From Neobacillus massiliamazoniensis (lineage in GTDB: Bacteria > Bacillota > Bacilli > Bacillales > Cytobacillaceae): a stretch of 64,000 bases of DNA. Location: NCBI RefSeq assembly GCF_001048695.1, contig NZ_CVRB01000001.1, positions 1,550,001 to 1,614,000 of the forward strand, read 5' to 3'. Shown piece by piece: positions 11,589 to 19,164 of the stretch (positions within the stretch are counted from its first letter, which is position 1; every line of letters starts with the position of its first letter). A program made the translations under genes and the position numbers. The notes beneath the pieces are model-generated. The model saw only the letters and a list, made by a program, of their open reading frames with translations. It was not told the origin of the DNA and searched no databases.

Positions 11589-11785
11589 ATTTCGCACCCT
11601 AATTCACACACGAAATCACACGTATGGAAATAATTATTGTACGGTATTTGAATTGTGTGTGATTTACTGTGTGAATTGATATGTGAATGATATATTGTAT
11701 TTAAAGTAAAATCGCTCCTTAAACAACAGGGGTGATTTTTTATAGGGAAAAAAGATTATTATGTTCAACACATTTAAAAAGATTA
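11589..11785. other. Non-coding stretch with GTGTGA-type repeats and a hairpin
   Basis: No gene seen. TCACACACGAAATCACACG and the inverted GTGTGTGATTTACTGTGTGA lie within 70 bp of each other, and GTGAATTGATATGTGA (about 11682) recurs near 12449, in the other half of the bounded segment. A U-tailed hairpin (AAAATCGCTCC / GGGGTGATTTT with G-U pairs, 11708-11743) follows. This arrangement could be recombinase or regulator binding sites; that is inference. Confidence 0.45.
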
Positions 11786-11970
11786 GGCTGTGTTAAAGGT
11801 CATTGTTGATTCTTGAAACAATGTTGATTGGAGCGGAAGGCGCGAGACTCCTGCGGGAGTACGGGGCAGGGGAGACCCCACAGGCGCTTAAGCGCCGAGG
11901 AGGCTCCCCGGAACGCCCGCGGAAAGCGAAGCGCCTGGAGCGTAAATCAACAGGCAAGTTTAACACAGCC
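11786..11970. repeat. Family B inverted-repeat element, copy B1
   Basis: 185 bp bounded by perfect 12-bp terminal inverted repeats GGCTGTGTTAAA / TTTAACACAGCC. The GC-rich centre holds the palindrome GGCGCTTAAGCGCC and is flanked by direct GGAGCG repeats at 11830 and 11937. No open frame. MITE-like; this copy is in the opposite orientation to B2-B5. Confidence 0.85.
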
Positions 11971-12067
11971 AAAGATTAAAATAAAAATTTTGAATATTTT
12001 GTAAAGTGAATAGAAAGCTTGTGGTAATATTTAAATATATAGAAAAATTTAAAGGGGGTAACTCGAA

Positions 12068-12391
12068 ATGGGGAAAAAAGCACTAAGCATCATAATTACT
12101 TTAGCCATATCAATAGGTTTGAGTTTTGGGCTATCTTATTATATGAAAACAAATTTCATTGATTTTTCATTTTTTGTTGGATTAGTTGTTACTGTTATTA
12201 TTTGGTTCTTTACTTCTAAGGGTGGATTTACATCACGATTCGCGGATTCAATGATTCAATCACAGACGACCAATTTCAAAATGAAAAGTCAAAGTTTTCA
12301 ATTTAATCCTAATATCGCTTTTCTTACCTCCCTGACATATACCATCATTTCATTTATTACAATGTTAATTCATTATAGAAGTTATTTTTAA
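12068..12391 (+). CDS. Small membrane protein of unknown function
   Basis: 107 aa with three likely membrane helices: residues ~5-25 (LSIIITLAISIGLSFGL), ~33-48 (FFVGLVVTVIIWFF) and ~86-103. The middle part (SKGGFTSRFADSMIQSQ) is polar. ATG start with AAAGGGGG 8-15 bases upstream, and a good terminator 30 bp after the stop, so it is probably expressed. I do not recognise the family. It is the only gene inside the inverted-repeat-bounded segment 11472-12569, so it may be cargo of a mobile or invertible unit. Confidence 0.6.
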   Translation: MGKKALSIIITLAISIGLSFGLSYYMKTNFIDFSFFVGLVVTVIIWFFTSKGGFTSRFADSMIQSQTTNFKMKSQSFQFNPNIAFLTSLTYTIISFITMLIHYRSYF

Positions 12392-12420
12392 TAGTTCATT
12401 TGTGAAATTAGGTAAATTTA

Positions 12421-12446
12421 AAAGAGCTTGGTATCCAAGCTCTTTT
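12421..12446 (+). terminator. Terminator after small membrane protein gene
   Basis: Perfect 11-bp stem AAAGAGCTTGG / CCAAGCTCTTT with a 3-nt loop followed by TCTTG; it could act in both directions. Confidence 0.75.
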
Positions 12447-12504
12447 CTTGTGAATTGATATGTGATTTATACTGTGAAAAATTCGCGATATGCCCTGTTT
12501 TTTA

Positions 12505-12569
12505 CACTGTGTTTTTGTATTTTTCACCCCAAAAGTAAACCCGTTAGGTACTTCTAAGCGTTTTTTTAT
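12505..12569. repeat. Right arm of ~58-bp inverted repeat
   Basis: Inverted counterpart of 11472-11530, ending in AAGCGTTTTTTTA about 17 bp before the lytH stop. The T-run on the + strand becomes an A-run for lytH, so it is not an obvious lytH terminator. Confidence 0.75.
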
Positions 12570-12585
12570 TCTCAATATACTGTTA

Positions 12586-13581
12586 TTATTTTTTCTTCCT
12601 GGCTTCGATTCGCTCTTGCCGTTCCCACAGTGCTAAATGTGGATAAGGGTCAAAGGACCATTCAGTGTAGCCATTATCCTTATACATCCCATAATGCAAA
12701 TGAGGAGGAAATTTACCAGATGTACCTGGAGGACCATACCCGGAGCTACCGACACTTCCGATTACCATCCCAGGTTCCACAATCTGTCCAACATGCAAAT
12801 CTTTAGCAAATCCGCTTAGATGGGCAAAATAATGGTACGTATTATTGATATCGCGGATTCCGACTCTCCAGCCGCCAAATTTGTTCCAACCTTTCATTTC
12901 AATGATTCCATAATTTGTCGCTCTAACCGGAACACCGTAATCGGCGAAAATATCTGTCCCTTCATGAATTCTTCGCCCACCCCAGCCGCGCGCATCACCC
13001 CAAGTACTGCGGTAGGTATGATTGGAACGGATTGGCATTGGAAAGACGCGATTATCTAAATCAAGACGTCCGAAATGGCGATATACTTTTGCCGTTCCTA
13101 CAATAATTCCCACTGATTTATCACGATGATAATAATTCCATAATCCGATTTTTAAATTATCATTGTCAACTCCATAAGAAAGGAGATAATGAGCAATGGC
13201 ATATAGAACATCTTCATCATTTTTTAAGCTCGCCTTCCTATCTCCATTCCCGTCAACGCCAATGCCATTGAAAAATTGAATGGTTAACGGATTTTTATCA
13301 TTAGGATTTGGATTTGTTAGACCGGCCCATCGTTCAGGAGGAATGTAAATTCCAATCAGACGATCTGGTTTAGGTAAATCCTTACGAGAAAGGCGGATGC
13401 TTCTCTCATATTGATCGATGGCCGCAAGGTAATACCAAGGGATTTGCGTGACGGTTTCCACTTTTTTATATAGCCTCATTCTTTCGTGGTAAACATTAGT
13501 CTCTTTCGCATAAGCATCCCTAACAGCCACTGACGAAGAAAAAAATAAAAGGAAAGTTCCAAATATCAGAAATGCTCGCAT
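12586..13581 (-). CDS. lytH: LytH-type M23 peptidase of spore cortex maturation
   Basis: Secreted or membrane-anchored peptidoglycan L-Ala-D-Glu endopeptidase (331 aa). In B. subtilis LytH trims stem peptides of spore cortex peptidoglycan late in sporulation. It has an N-terminal hydrophobic signal/anchor (residues 4-20), a helical linker region, and a C-terminal LytM/M23 domain. Zinc ligands are His206 and Asp210 (HEGTD) with His296 in PPHLHY; His254 (YFAHL) and His294 complete the active site. All are intact. ATG start with AGGAGG close upstream. It is divergent from lipA, as yunA/lytH is in B. subtilis. Confidence 0.92.
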   Translation of the reverse strand: MRAFLIFGTFLLFFSSSVAVRDAYAKETNVYHERMRLYKKVETVTQIPWYYLAAIDQYERSIRLSRKDLPKPDRLIGIYIPPERWAGLTNPNPNDKNPLTIQFFNGIGVDGNGDRKASLKNDEDVLYAIAHYLLSYGVDNDNLKIGLWNYYHRDKSVGIIVGTAKVYRHFGRLDLDNRVFPMPIRSNHTYRSTWGDARGWGGRRIHEGTDIFADYGVPVRATNYGIIEMKGWNKFGGWRVGIRDINNTYHYFAHLSGFAKDLHVGQIVEPGMVIGSVGSSGYGPPGTSGKFPPHLHYGMYKDNGYTEWSFDPYPHLALWERQERIEARKKK

Positions 13582-13609
13582 AGGAATCCTCCTAGAAATT
13601 TGTACAGCA

Positions 13610-13816
13610 GTCTAGCTTCAGCGCTTAGCCGCTTTTGAGCATAAGTCGCTCCCGCTTTTCTTATAACAAAATTAATTTCATTGGACTTCGAGAATTGTCC
13701 AGCTCCATAAGAGTAAGCTCCGGAAGCGATACCTCGCACGCCTAAAAACGTGAGTTTTTCGGCGGAGGTGCCCAACGACTAGAGAACTTCGCTGAACAGA
13801 CACCTTCCGCTTTTCT
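13610..13816. repeat. Family A repeat pair, copy A3
   Basis: Two joined units: a short TCTAGCTTCAGCGC...TCCCGCTTTTCTT unit and a longer one that starts CTTCGAGAATTGTCCAGC and carries the hairpin CTAAAAACGTGAGTTTTTCGG. Unlike most copies it lies between two divergent genes, lytH and lipA. Confidence 0.75.
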
Positions 13817-13945
13817 ATCTTATTTTATGATTTCTTAGGTTTTTCATAATGGTTAATTTATGGCAATAAATTAGTTTACTTGTCCTTCATAATTCGGTAT
13901 GGTAAAGTGACAACAGGAGAATTTCATCACAAAGGGTGGGGAATC

Positions 13946-14860
13946 ATGAGTCAAAATGAACATATACGCAAACCTGATTGGTTAAAAATAAAGTTAAATA
14001 CAAACGAAACCTATACCGGCCTTAAAAAAATGATGCGGGAACAAAATCTACATACTGTTTGTGAAGAAGCTCGCTGTCCTAATATTCATGAGTGCTGGGC
14101 AGTAAGACGGACTGCCACTTTTATGATTCTTGGTGATGTCTGTACACGTGCATGCCGCTTCTGCGCGGTAAAAACGGGGTTGCCGACCGAATTAGATTGG
14201 CAGGAGCCGGAAAGAGTCGCTGATTCTGTCCAGTTAATGAATCTAAAGCATGTAGTCGTAACAGCCGTTGCCAGAGATGATTTAAAAGACGGCGGTGCAG
14301 CCGTTTTTGCTGAAACCGTTAGGGCCATACGTAGAAAAAGCCCATTTACAAGCATTGAGGTTCTTCCATCTGATATGGGAGGAAAAGAAGAAAATTTACG
14401 TATCTTAATGGAAGCAAAACCTGATATTTTAAATCATAATATTGAAACTGTGAGAAGTCTCACTCCAAGAGTAAGAGCACGCGCTCAATATGACCGTTCC
14501 CTTGAATTTTTACGCCGTGCAAAAGAAATGAACCCAACTACACCAACAAAATCGAGCTTGATGGTAGGTCTTGGTGAAACAAAAGAAGAAATCCTTGAAG
14601 TAATGGATGATCTTCGAGCAAACCATGTAGATATCATGACCATCGGCCAGTATTTACAGCCGACTAAGAAGCATTTGAAGGTAGAAAAATATTATCATCC
14701 AGATGAATTTGAAGAATTACGCCAAATTGCCATGAGCAAAGGCTTTAGTCATTGCGAAGCAGGTCCACTTGTTCGTTCCTCTTATCATGCTGATGAGCAG
14801 GTAAATGCTTCAGCAAGAAATAAGCAATTACAAGGCGAAAAAGAAGCAAAAGAAGCATAA
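13946..14860 (+). CDS. lipA: Lipoyl synthase
   Basis: Radical SAM enzyme that inserts two sulfur atoms into octanoyl groups on lipoate-dependent enzymes (304 aa). Auxiliary cluster ligands are Cys39, Cys44 and Cys50 ([12 protein letters not shown]); radical SAM cluster ligands are Cys66, Cys70 and Cys73 (CTRACRFC). The C-terminal RSSYHA provides the serine ligand of the sacrificial auxiliary cluster. The start chosen is ATG 13946 after AAAGGGTGGGG; an in-frame upstream ATG at 13880 lacks a ribosome site and would add 22 unconserved residues. As a consumer of Fe-S clusters it fits the nearby suf genes. Confidence 0.97.
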   Translation: MSQNEHIRKPDWLKIKLNTNETYTGLKKMMREQNLHTVCEEARCPNIHECWAVRRTATFMILGDVCTRACRFCAVKTGLPTELDWQEPERVADSVQLMNLKHVVVTAVARDDLKDGGAAVFAETVRAIRRKSPFTSIEVLPSDMGGKEENLRILMEAKPDILNHNIETVRSLTPRVRARAQYDRSLEFLRRAKEMNPTTPTKSSLMVGLGETKEEILEVMDDLRANHVDIMTIGQYLQPTKKHLKVEKYYHPDEFEELRQIAMSKGFSHCEAGPLVRSSYHADEQVNASARNKQLQGEKEAKEA

Positions 14861-14867
14861 AATGGAG

Positions 14868-14897
14868 AGCTCAGTCATTTTGACTGGGCTTTTTTTG
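14868..14897 (+). terminator. Terminator after lipA
   Basis: Ten-base-pair stem AGCTCAGTCA / TGACTGGGCT (one G-U), 3-nt loop, then TTTTTTTG. Confidence 0.88.
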
Positions 14898-14937
14898 TAA
14901 TTAAGCTTTGAAAATCGGAACTAAGCACATAAAACAC

Positions 14938-15024
14938 ACTTCTATCAGCAATTTTCGTACTTCTATCAGCGAATACGGGGGGCCAATCAGCGAATTTCAT
15001 GCACCTATCCGCGAATCGACTTTT
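14938..15024. repeat. Short tandem repeat, ~21-22 bp period
   Basis: Four degenerate units built around (C)ACTTCTATCAGCGAATT: starts near 14938, 14959, 14981 and 15002. They lie between the lipA and yutC 3' ends. No coding frame is kept, since the period is not a multiple of three throughout. Confidence 0.6.
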
Positions 15025-15053
15025 TATAGGCGGGATCAACATATTTCTAAAAA

Positions 15054-15081
15054 AACCCGGGCAAATATGCCCGGCCCTTTT
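15054..15081 (-). terminator. Terminator of yutC
   Basis: Perfect stem CCGGGCA / TGCCCGG (15057-15074) with a 4-nt loop; the minus strand then reads a T-run, and the hairpin begins right after the yutC stop. Confidence 0.85.
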
Positions 15082-15728
15082 TATTGGTTGGGACGATTCA
15101 TACGGTCATCCGGCGTAACACCATTTTCATCCTCAATTGCATTCATTCGTGCACCTTGTGGTGATTTTTTCATTTGGGCAATTACACTGTTAACAGAACT
15201 TCGAGCATTTTTGTTAGTGGAAGCCATGTGTGACAAAGCTTCAACATCACGAATTGATTGGGGATTATCAGATACGTAAACATGGTAATATCTAGGGACT
15301 ATTGACATAGCCGTTTTTTTAACTTGATCCGCAGTCAAATTACGGTCTTTGGTATCGGTTCGATACGCAATTAAAACCTCTTGGTCGGTGACAAGAGTGG
15401 CCACATCATGCACGTTTGGAATGCTTGTACTGTATCTACTAATAATACTGGCCAGTTGTTCACGATTAAGGGCCGTATATTGGTTATTAACATTTTGATC
15501 ATTTAAAACGGGGCTTTTTTGGTGACGGACATATCCATAATCATTGCTAACATTTCGAACACTTCGACTTGCCCCTTCATTATAGAGCTCCGTTCTTTTA
15601 TTATTGACGTTGACAGATTTTCCGCTTTCTTCATAAACATCGCGGTTGGCCATATCCTTTGAACAGGCGGAAAGAGCGGTAATAGCCGTTAATCCAATGA
15701 TGAGGATTAATTTTTTCAAACTTTTCAC
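15081..15728 (-). CDS. yutC: YhcN/YlaJ family sporulation lipoprotein YutC
   Basis: Predicted lipoprotein (215 aa) with signal MKSLKKLILI, hydrophobic core and lipobox LSAC (Cys22). The C-terminal part is the YhcN/YlaJ domain (NREQLASIISRY, ATLVTDQEVLIAYRTD, AMSIVPRYYHVYVSDNP). Family members are found in the spore inner membrane or coat. The middle is Asn/Arg-rich and of low complexity. Start ATG preceded by AGGAGGTGAAAAG. Gene order lipA (yutB)-yutC-yutD matches B. subtilis. Confidence 0.85.
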   Translation of the reverse strand: MKSLKKLILIIGLTAITALSACSKDMANRDVYEESGKSVNVNNKRTELYNEGASRSVRNVSNDYGYVRHQKSPVLNDQNVNNQYTALNREQLASIISRYSTSIPNVHDVATLVTDQEVLIAYRTDTKDRNLTADQVKKTAMSIVPRYYHVYVSDNPQSIRDVEALSHMASTNKNARSSVNSVIAQMKKSPQGARMNAIEDENGVTPDDRMNRPNQ

Positions 15729-15836
15729 CTCCTATTTTTAGGATTGCCTAGCTGAGTTATTTTTTTCTTAGTAATTGATGGTGAATCGGTTATAATGGAT
15801 AATAGGATTTGTTGGTAAAAATTGAGGTGAAATCGC

Positions 15837-16112
15837 ATGATTATAATCAACAATACAACGTACGAATTGGTGCAGGAGCACCGAAATGCTTTTAATGATG
15901 AAGCATTTAGAGCTAGATTCAGTGATATTTTAGCGCGCTATGATTACATTGTCGGCGATTGGGGTTATGGCCAGCTCCGATTAAAAGGCTTTTTTGACGA
16001 TCAAAATCAAAAAGCGACCTTTGATACCAAAATCAGCACATTGAGTGAATATCTTTATGAATACTGCAATTTCGGGTGTGCTTATTTTGTTTTAAAAAAG
16101 GTGAAAAAATAA
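15837..16112 (+). CDS. yutD: DUF1027 protein YutD
   Basis: Small cytosolic protein (91 aa) of the YutD/DUF1027 family, function unknown. The highly conserved block DYIVGDWGYGQLRLKGFF (residues ~38-55) and the C-terminal YLYEYCNFGCAYFVLKK are present. ATG start 7 bases after TGAGGTGAAA. Single gene, ending 4 bp before a family C element. Confidence 0.88.
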   Translation: MIIINNTTYELVQEHRNAFNDEAFRARFSDILARYDYIVGDWGYGQLRLKGFFDDQNQKATFDTKISTLSEYLYEYCNFGCAYFVLKKVKK

Positions 16113-16115
16113 TAA

Positions 16116-16236
16116 GAGGATGTCCCAAAAGGGTCCGATCTCTCGCTTAACACTTAATGTATAGCTGCTTATTATGTTAAAATTCAGCTATATATTGTAG
16201 CTTGAGGGATCTGACACTAAGTTTTGGGACATCCTC
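16116..16236. repeat. Family C palindromic element, copy C1
   Basis: 121 bp with inverted ends GAGGATGTCCCAAAA / TTTTGGGACATCCTC and inner arms (TCTCGCTTAACACT, AGCTATATATTGTAGCTTGAGGG, CTGACACT). It fills the gap between convergent genes, 3-4 bp from each stop codon. As RNA it would form a long hairpin ending in TTTTC. Confidence 0.85.
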
Positions 16237-16239
16237 TTT

Positions 16240-16518
16240 TCATTCATATGGAGGCTGTTTATCACTATCCGGGTCATCGTGTGGGGGATGCGGTCCGCCC
16301 ATTTGCCGTGGTATGTCTTGATGAAGTGTTTTAAACTCATAATTAAAGGCACTGTAATGGCGCTGTCCTTCCCGCCAGGGAGTACTTTTATTAAAAACCG
16401 GCACTTCTCTTCCAATTGGGGAACCAAAGGGACCTTCCGGAAGTTCTTCAGCCGTTAGAAAGTCCCTTTGTTTTTCGACATTTGCAAAGTCTGTATATTT
16501 TTTATCGTGATCATTCAT
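16240..16518 (-). CDS. Conserved small cytosolic protein, function unknown
   Basis: 92-aa hydrophilic protein without membrane segments or cysteines. Visible features are TAEELPEGPFGSPIG near residue 22, STPWREGQRHYSAFNYEFK, and a Pro/Asp-rich tail (GGPHPPHDDPDSDKQPP). Start is ATG 16518, 5 bases after AAGGGGTGG; a GTG three codons earlier lies within that ribosome site. I recognise it as a type of protein common in Bacillaceae but have no name or role for it. Confidence 0.7.
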   Translation of the reverse strand: MNDHDKKYTDFANVEKQRDFLTAEELPEGPFGSPIGREVPVFNKSTPWREGQRHYSAFNYEFKTLHQDIPRQMGGPHPPHDDPDSDKQPPYE

Positions 16519-16542
16519 TTGTTCCACCCCTTATACTTCTAC

Positions 16543-16740
16543 TTGTCCAGCTCCAGCGCCTAGCCCCTCGAGGTCACAAGCCAATCCGTCAAGAAGGTTA
16601 AAAAGCAACCTTCCTGCCGGCTCGTCTTGTGCTTGTCTACAGAGGGCTAACGCCTTCTGTGCGCATTAAGGGAGACTAAGGCACTTATCAGTGCCAAGTC
16701 TCCCCTATATCGGGGCTGATCAAGGCGCTTCCGCTTTTCT
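16543..16740. repeat. Family A repeat, copy A4
   Basis: Starts TTGTCCAGCTCCAGCGCCTAG, ends CAAGGCGCTTCCGCTTTTCT. The outer arms pair (AGCGCCTAGCCCC with GGGGCTGATCAAGGCGCTT). The apex carries two further hairpins (GAAGGTT...AACCTTC; GACTAAGGCACTTATCAGTG...CCAAGTC). It separates two minus-strand genes. Confidence 0.85.
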
Positions 16741-16781
16741 ATATAGTATGTATAAGGAGCGGCAAATTCATGAGCCAAAAG

Positions 16782-17048
16782 TTAAACTAATTCGGATAAG
16801 AAAGACCTTAGTTCCTCCGCATCATGTTCATTTAACTGAAACGCATGCTCTAAATATCCTTCTTCCTCAAGGTCATCATGTCCAATGATGGCAAAGCGGT
16901 TCCCTTGCATATCGAGGACAAGGTGTTTGCCATAGTGACGATTAGTTTGAACAATCGCAAAATCAAATCGATGATTTTCACCTAAAAAGCTGACAAATCT
17001 CGTTTTTGTATTTTCAGTATCATCGTATAAGAAATAACGTTCTGTCAT
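16782..17048 (-). CDS. DUF3055-like small protein
   Basis: 88-aa acidic cytosolic protein, no membrane segment. Sequence and length (opening RYFLYDDTENTKTRFVSFL, then HYGKHLVLDMQ and RFAIIGHDDLEEEGYLEHAF) resemble the DUF3055/SAV0927 family, of unknown function. ATG start with AAAAGGAG upstream. Transcribed on its own, as a repeat follows and a 300-bp gap precedes it. The family assignment is from memory and moderate. Confidence 0.6.
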   Translation of the reverse strand: MTERYFLYDDTENTKTRFVSFLGENHRFDFAIVQTNRHYGKHLVLDMQGNRFAIIGHDDLEEEGYLEHAFQLNEHDAEELRSFLSELV

Positions 17049-17360
17049 AGATGGTCTCCTTTTAAAAAATTTTCAATATCCTCTCTATCGTATCAAATTT
17101 ATGTACATAATGGGAGCAAGCGAGCTTAATAAAAGCTAATTCGCAAAAAAAATGATTCAATAGAAGAGAAAAAGAATTTCATTTATAATATAAAAGTACT
17201 GCGTTTTATTATTTTTAAATTGCTGGCGCTAATGTAGGTACAGTTTATTCAACTTCGGCGAAAATATGCTGAACATCCTCTCAATGGATTGTTAAATAAT
17301 TACCCCGCACTAAAAAATGGTATGGCAACTAAGAGAATAAAAAACTAGGAAGTGGAATTC
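17049..17360. other. Intergenic region without a recognisable gene
   Basis: AT-rich gap between divergent genes (the DUF3055-like gene and yutE). Besides the ribosome sites at each end it holds a short AGCTTAATAAAAGCT hairpin and several TATAAT-like stretches (for example ATTTATAATATAA near 17182). No clear promoter pair or known motif could be fixed. Confidence 0.5.
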
Positions 17361-17798
17361 ATGTATTTTGTTGATCGAGAAAAAATGGAAGCAACCTTAG
17401 TATATTTAGAAAACCAAATCAGTCTTTTTTCTACACAAAGTGAGTGGTCGTCACCGATTGAAAAAGCAGCACTAGAACGCTTAACACAGATGATGCTTGA
17501 GGCAGTGCTTGATGTTGGCAATGACATGATTGATGGATTTATTATGCGGGATCCGGGGAGTTATGAAGATATTATTGAAATCTTAACAGATGAAAAGGTT
17601 ATTTCAATGGACACGAGCAAAAGTTTAAAGCATCTTATCCTCTTTCGTAAAGTGCTTGTCCATTCCTACACCGAAATCAACCATATGGAACTTTCTGAAC
17701 AATTTGCAATGCATCTTGACGCATTAAGGATTTTTATCATAAACGTTCGCGATTACCTTACGAATGAATTAGGACCTGTTTCCGCCTTTAAAAATTAA
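17361..17798 (+). CDS. yutE: HepT-like (DUF86) protein YutE
   Basis: 145-aa helical protein of the DUF86/HepT-like family. It retains the RX4HXY motif of HepT ribonuclease toxins (Arg96, His101, Tyr103 in RKVLVHSY). In MNT/HepT toxin-antitoxin modules that tyrosine is AMPylated by the partner nucleotidyltransferase. No such partner gene is adjacent: the neighbours are a DUF3055-like gene and yutF. ATG 17361 is preceded by AGGAAG. In B. subtilis yutE is likewise an orphan. Whether it has nuclease activity is unknown. Confidence 0.85.
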   Translation: MYFVDREKMEATLVYLENQISLFSTQSEWSSPIEKAALERLTQMMLEAVLDVGNDMIDGFIMRDPGSYEDIIEILTDEKVISMDTSKSLKHLILFRKVLVHSYTEINHMELSEQFAMHLDALRIFIINVRDYLTNELGPVSAFKN

Positions 17799-17849
17799 TT
17801 CTGGTCTTTTTCCATTAGTTAGGGATACTAATCTCGGAGGTTGATGATG

Positions 17850-18614
17850 ATGAAAAAATATAGAGGTTATTTAATTGACTTAGATGGAACGATGTATAGG
17901 GGGACTGAGCGGATCGAGGCTGCATCTGCTTTTGTAAAAGGCTTAAAAGAAAAGGGAATCCCTTACTTATTCGTAACCAACAACTCTTCAAGAACTCCTT
18001 TACAAGTTGCTGAAAAGCTAATGGGATTTGATATTCCTGCAAGTGAAGAGCTTGTATTTACAAGCAGTATGGCCACATCCAGTTACATAGAAGAGCAAAA
18101 AAAGGATGCATCGATTTATTGTATCGGTGAAGAAGGATTAGTTGCAGCACTTGAGGAAAAGGGCTTTCGATTTGCAGGAGAAGATGCTGACTATGTTGTG
18201 ATGGGGATTGACCGGGCCATTAATTATGAAAAGTTAGCGATGGCTTGCCTAGCGGTCCGCAATGGAGCTGTATTTATTTCTACCAATGCCGACAGAGCGA
18301 TTCCAACTGAGAGAGGAATGCTACCAGGCAATGGTTCTTTTACCGCTCTTATTGCAGAATCCACTCAAACAAAGCCCGTCATTATCGGGAAACCCCAATC
18401 CATAATAATGGAACAAGCATTAAAGGTTTTGGGTACCTCAAAAGAAGAAACCATAATGGTTGGCGATTATTACGAAACCGACATATTAGCGGGAATGAAT
18501 GCAGGCTTAGACACATTATTAGTCCACACTGGCGTAACCACGAAGGAAATGCTTTCACGTTATGACCGCCAGCCCACCCATTCCGTTGACTCACTCGACC
18601 AATGGGAATTTTAA
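17850..18614 (+). CDS. yutF: HAD-superfamily phosphatase YutF (NagD-like)
   Basis: 254-aa cytosolic HAD phosphatase, class IIA cap. Motif I is DLDGTMY (nucleophile Asp near residue 10). FVTNNSS is motif II, the conserved Lys is in VIIGKPQ, and GDYYETDI is motif IV. B. subtilis YutF acts on sugar phosphates and nucleotides in vitro; the physiological substrate is unclear. CGGAGG precedes a run of in-frame TTG/ATG/ATG/ATG; the last ATG (17850) aligns with the B. subtilis start and has 9-base spacing. Confidence 0.92.
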   Translation: MKKYRGYLIDLDGTMYRGTERIEAASAFVKGLKEKGIPYLFVTNNSSRTPLQVAEKLMGFDIPASEELVFTSSMATSSYIEEQKKDASIYCIGEEGLVAALEEKGFRFAGEDADYVVMGIDRAINYEKLAMACLAVRNGAVFISTNADRAIPTERGMLPGNGSFTALIAESTQTKPVIIGKPQSIIMEQALKVLGTSKEETIMVGDYYETDILAGMNAGLDTLLVHTGVTTKEMLSRYDRQPTHSVDSLDQWEF

Positions 18615-18620
18615 AAAAAA

Positions 18621-18654
18621 TATGGTGTCAGGCACCACGGTGCCTGACACCATA
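18621..18654. terminator. Bidirectional terminator between yutF and yutG
   Basis: Perfect 16-bp inverted repeat TATGGTGTCAGGCACC / GGTGCCTGACACCATA separated by two bases, flanked by an A-run on the left (T-run for the minus strand) and TTCTC on the right. It lies 7 bp after yutF and 4 bp before the yutG stop. Confidence 0.75.
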
Positions 18655-18657
18655 TTC

Positions 18658-19164
18658 TCACTTTCCATTTTCCCTTGCAGCCCGATGTGCGAGCCTGCTT
18701 GATGCGGCAGCTGCAATCGCACCTACTATATCATCTAAAAAGGTATGGCATTCTCCTGTTGATTTGTCATTCAAATGGGACAGGATGCCGGGTTTTTGTT
18801 TATCAATATAGCCATAGTTGGTAAAGCCAATCGATCCATAAACATTGACAATTGAAAGGGCGAGAATTTCATCAACCCCATATAGACTTTCGTCTCTATG
18901 AATAATGGATTGCAGTGGTTCCTCCAACAATCCTTTTTCAGCTAAAACATCCAATTGAATCCCCGTAATGACTGCGTTTTGAACCTCCCGCTTGGAAAGA
19001 ACCCGCTCGACATTGGCTAAACAGTCTTCCATCTTTAAGTTTTCGTGATATTTATTTTGTAAATAATAAACCAATTCGGCAATATCCTTGATTTCTACGC
19101 CTCTTTCTTTAATCCATCTGCGTGCTATTTCTTCGGTAATATCCATTTTTTTGTCGTCTGCCAT
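18658..19164 (-). CDS. yutG: YutG, PgpA-superfamily protein
   Basis: 168-aa protein of the phosphatidylglycerophosphatase A superfamily. Conserved residues typical of the family are seen in the C-terminal half: DEILALSIVNVYGSIGFTNYGYIDK and FLDDIVGAIAAA. It lacks the clear membrane helices of proteobacterial PgpA, as does B. subtilis YutG, so the true substrate is uncertain. The start chosen is ATG 19164 after AAAAGGTGA; a GTG four codons earlier lies within that ribosome site. Convergent with yutF. Confidence 0.82.
   Translation of the reverse strand: MADDKKMDITEEIARRWIKERGVEIKDIAELVYYLQNKYHENLKMEDCLANVERVLSKREVQNAVITGIQLDVLAEKGLLEEPLQSIIHRDESLYGVDEILALSIVNVYGSIGFTNYGYIDKQKPGILSHLNDKSTGECHTFLDDIVGAIAAAASSRLAHRAARENGK

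Noticed and set aside
14908..15279. A 123-codon plus-strand frame after lipA.
   Set aside because: It covers the short tandem repeat, the yutC terminator and antisense yutC; no ribosome site.
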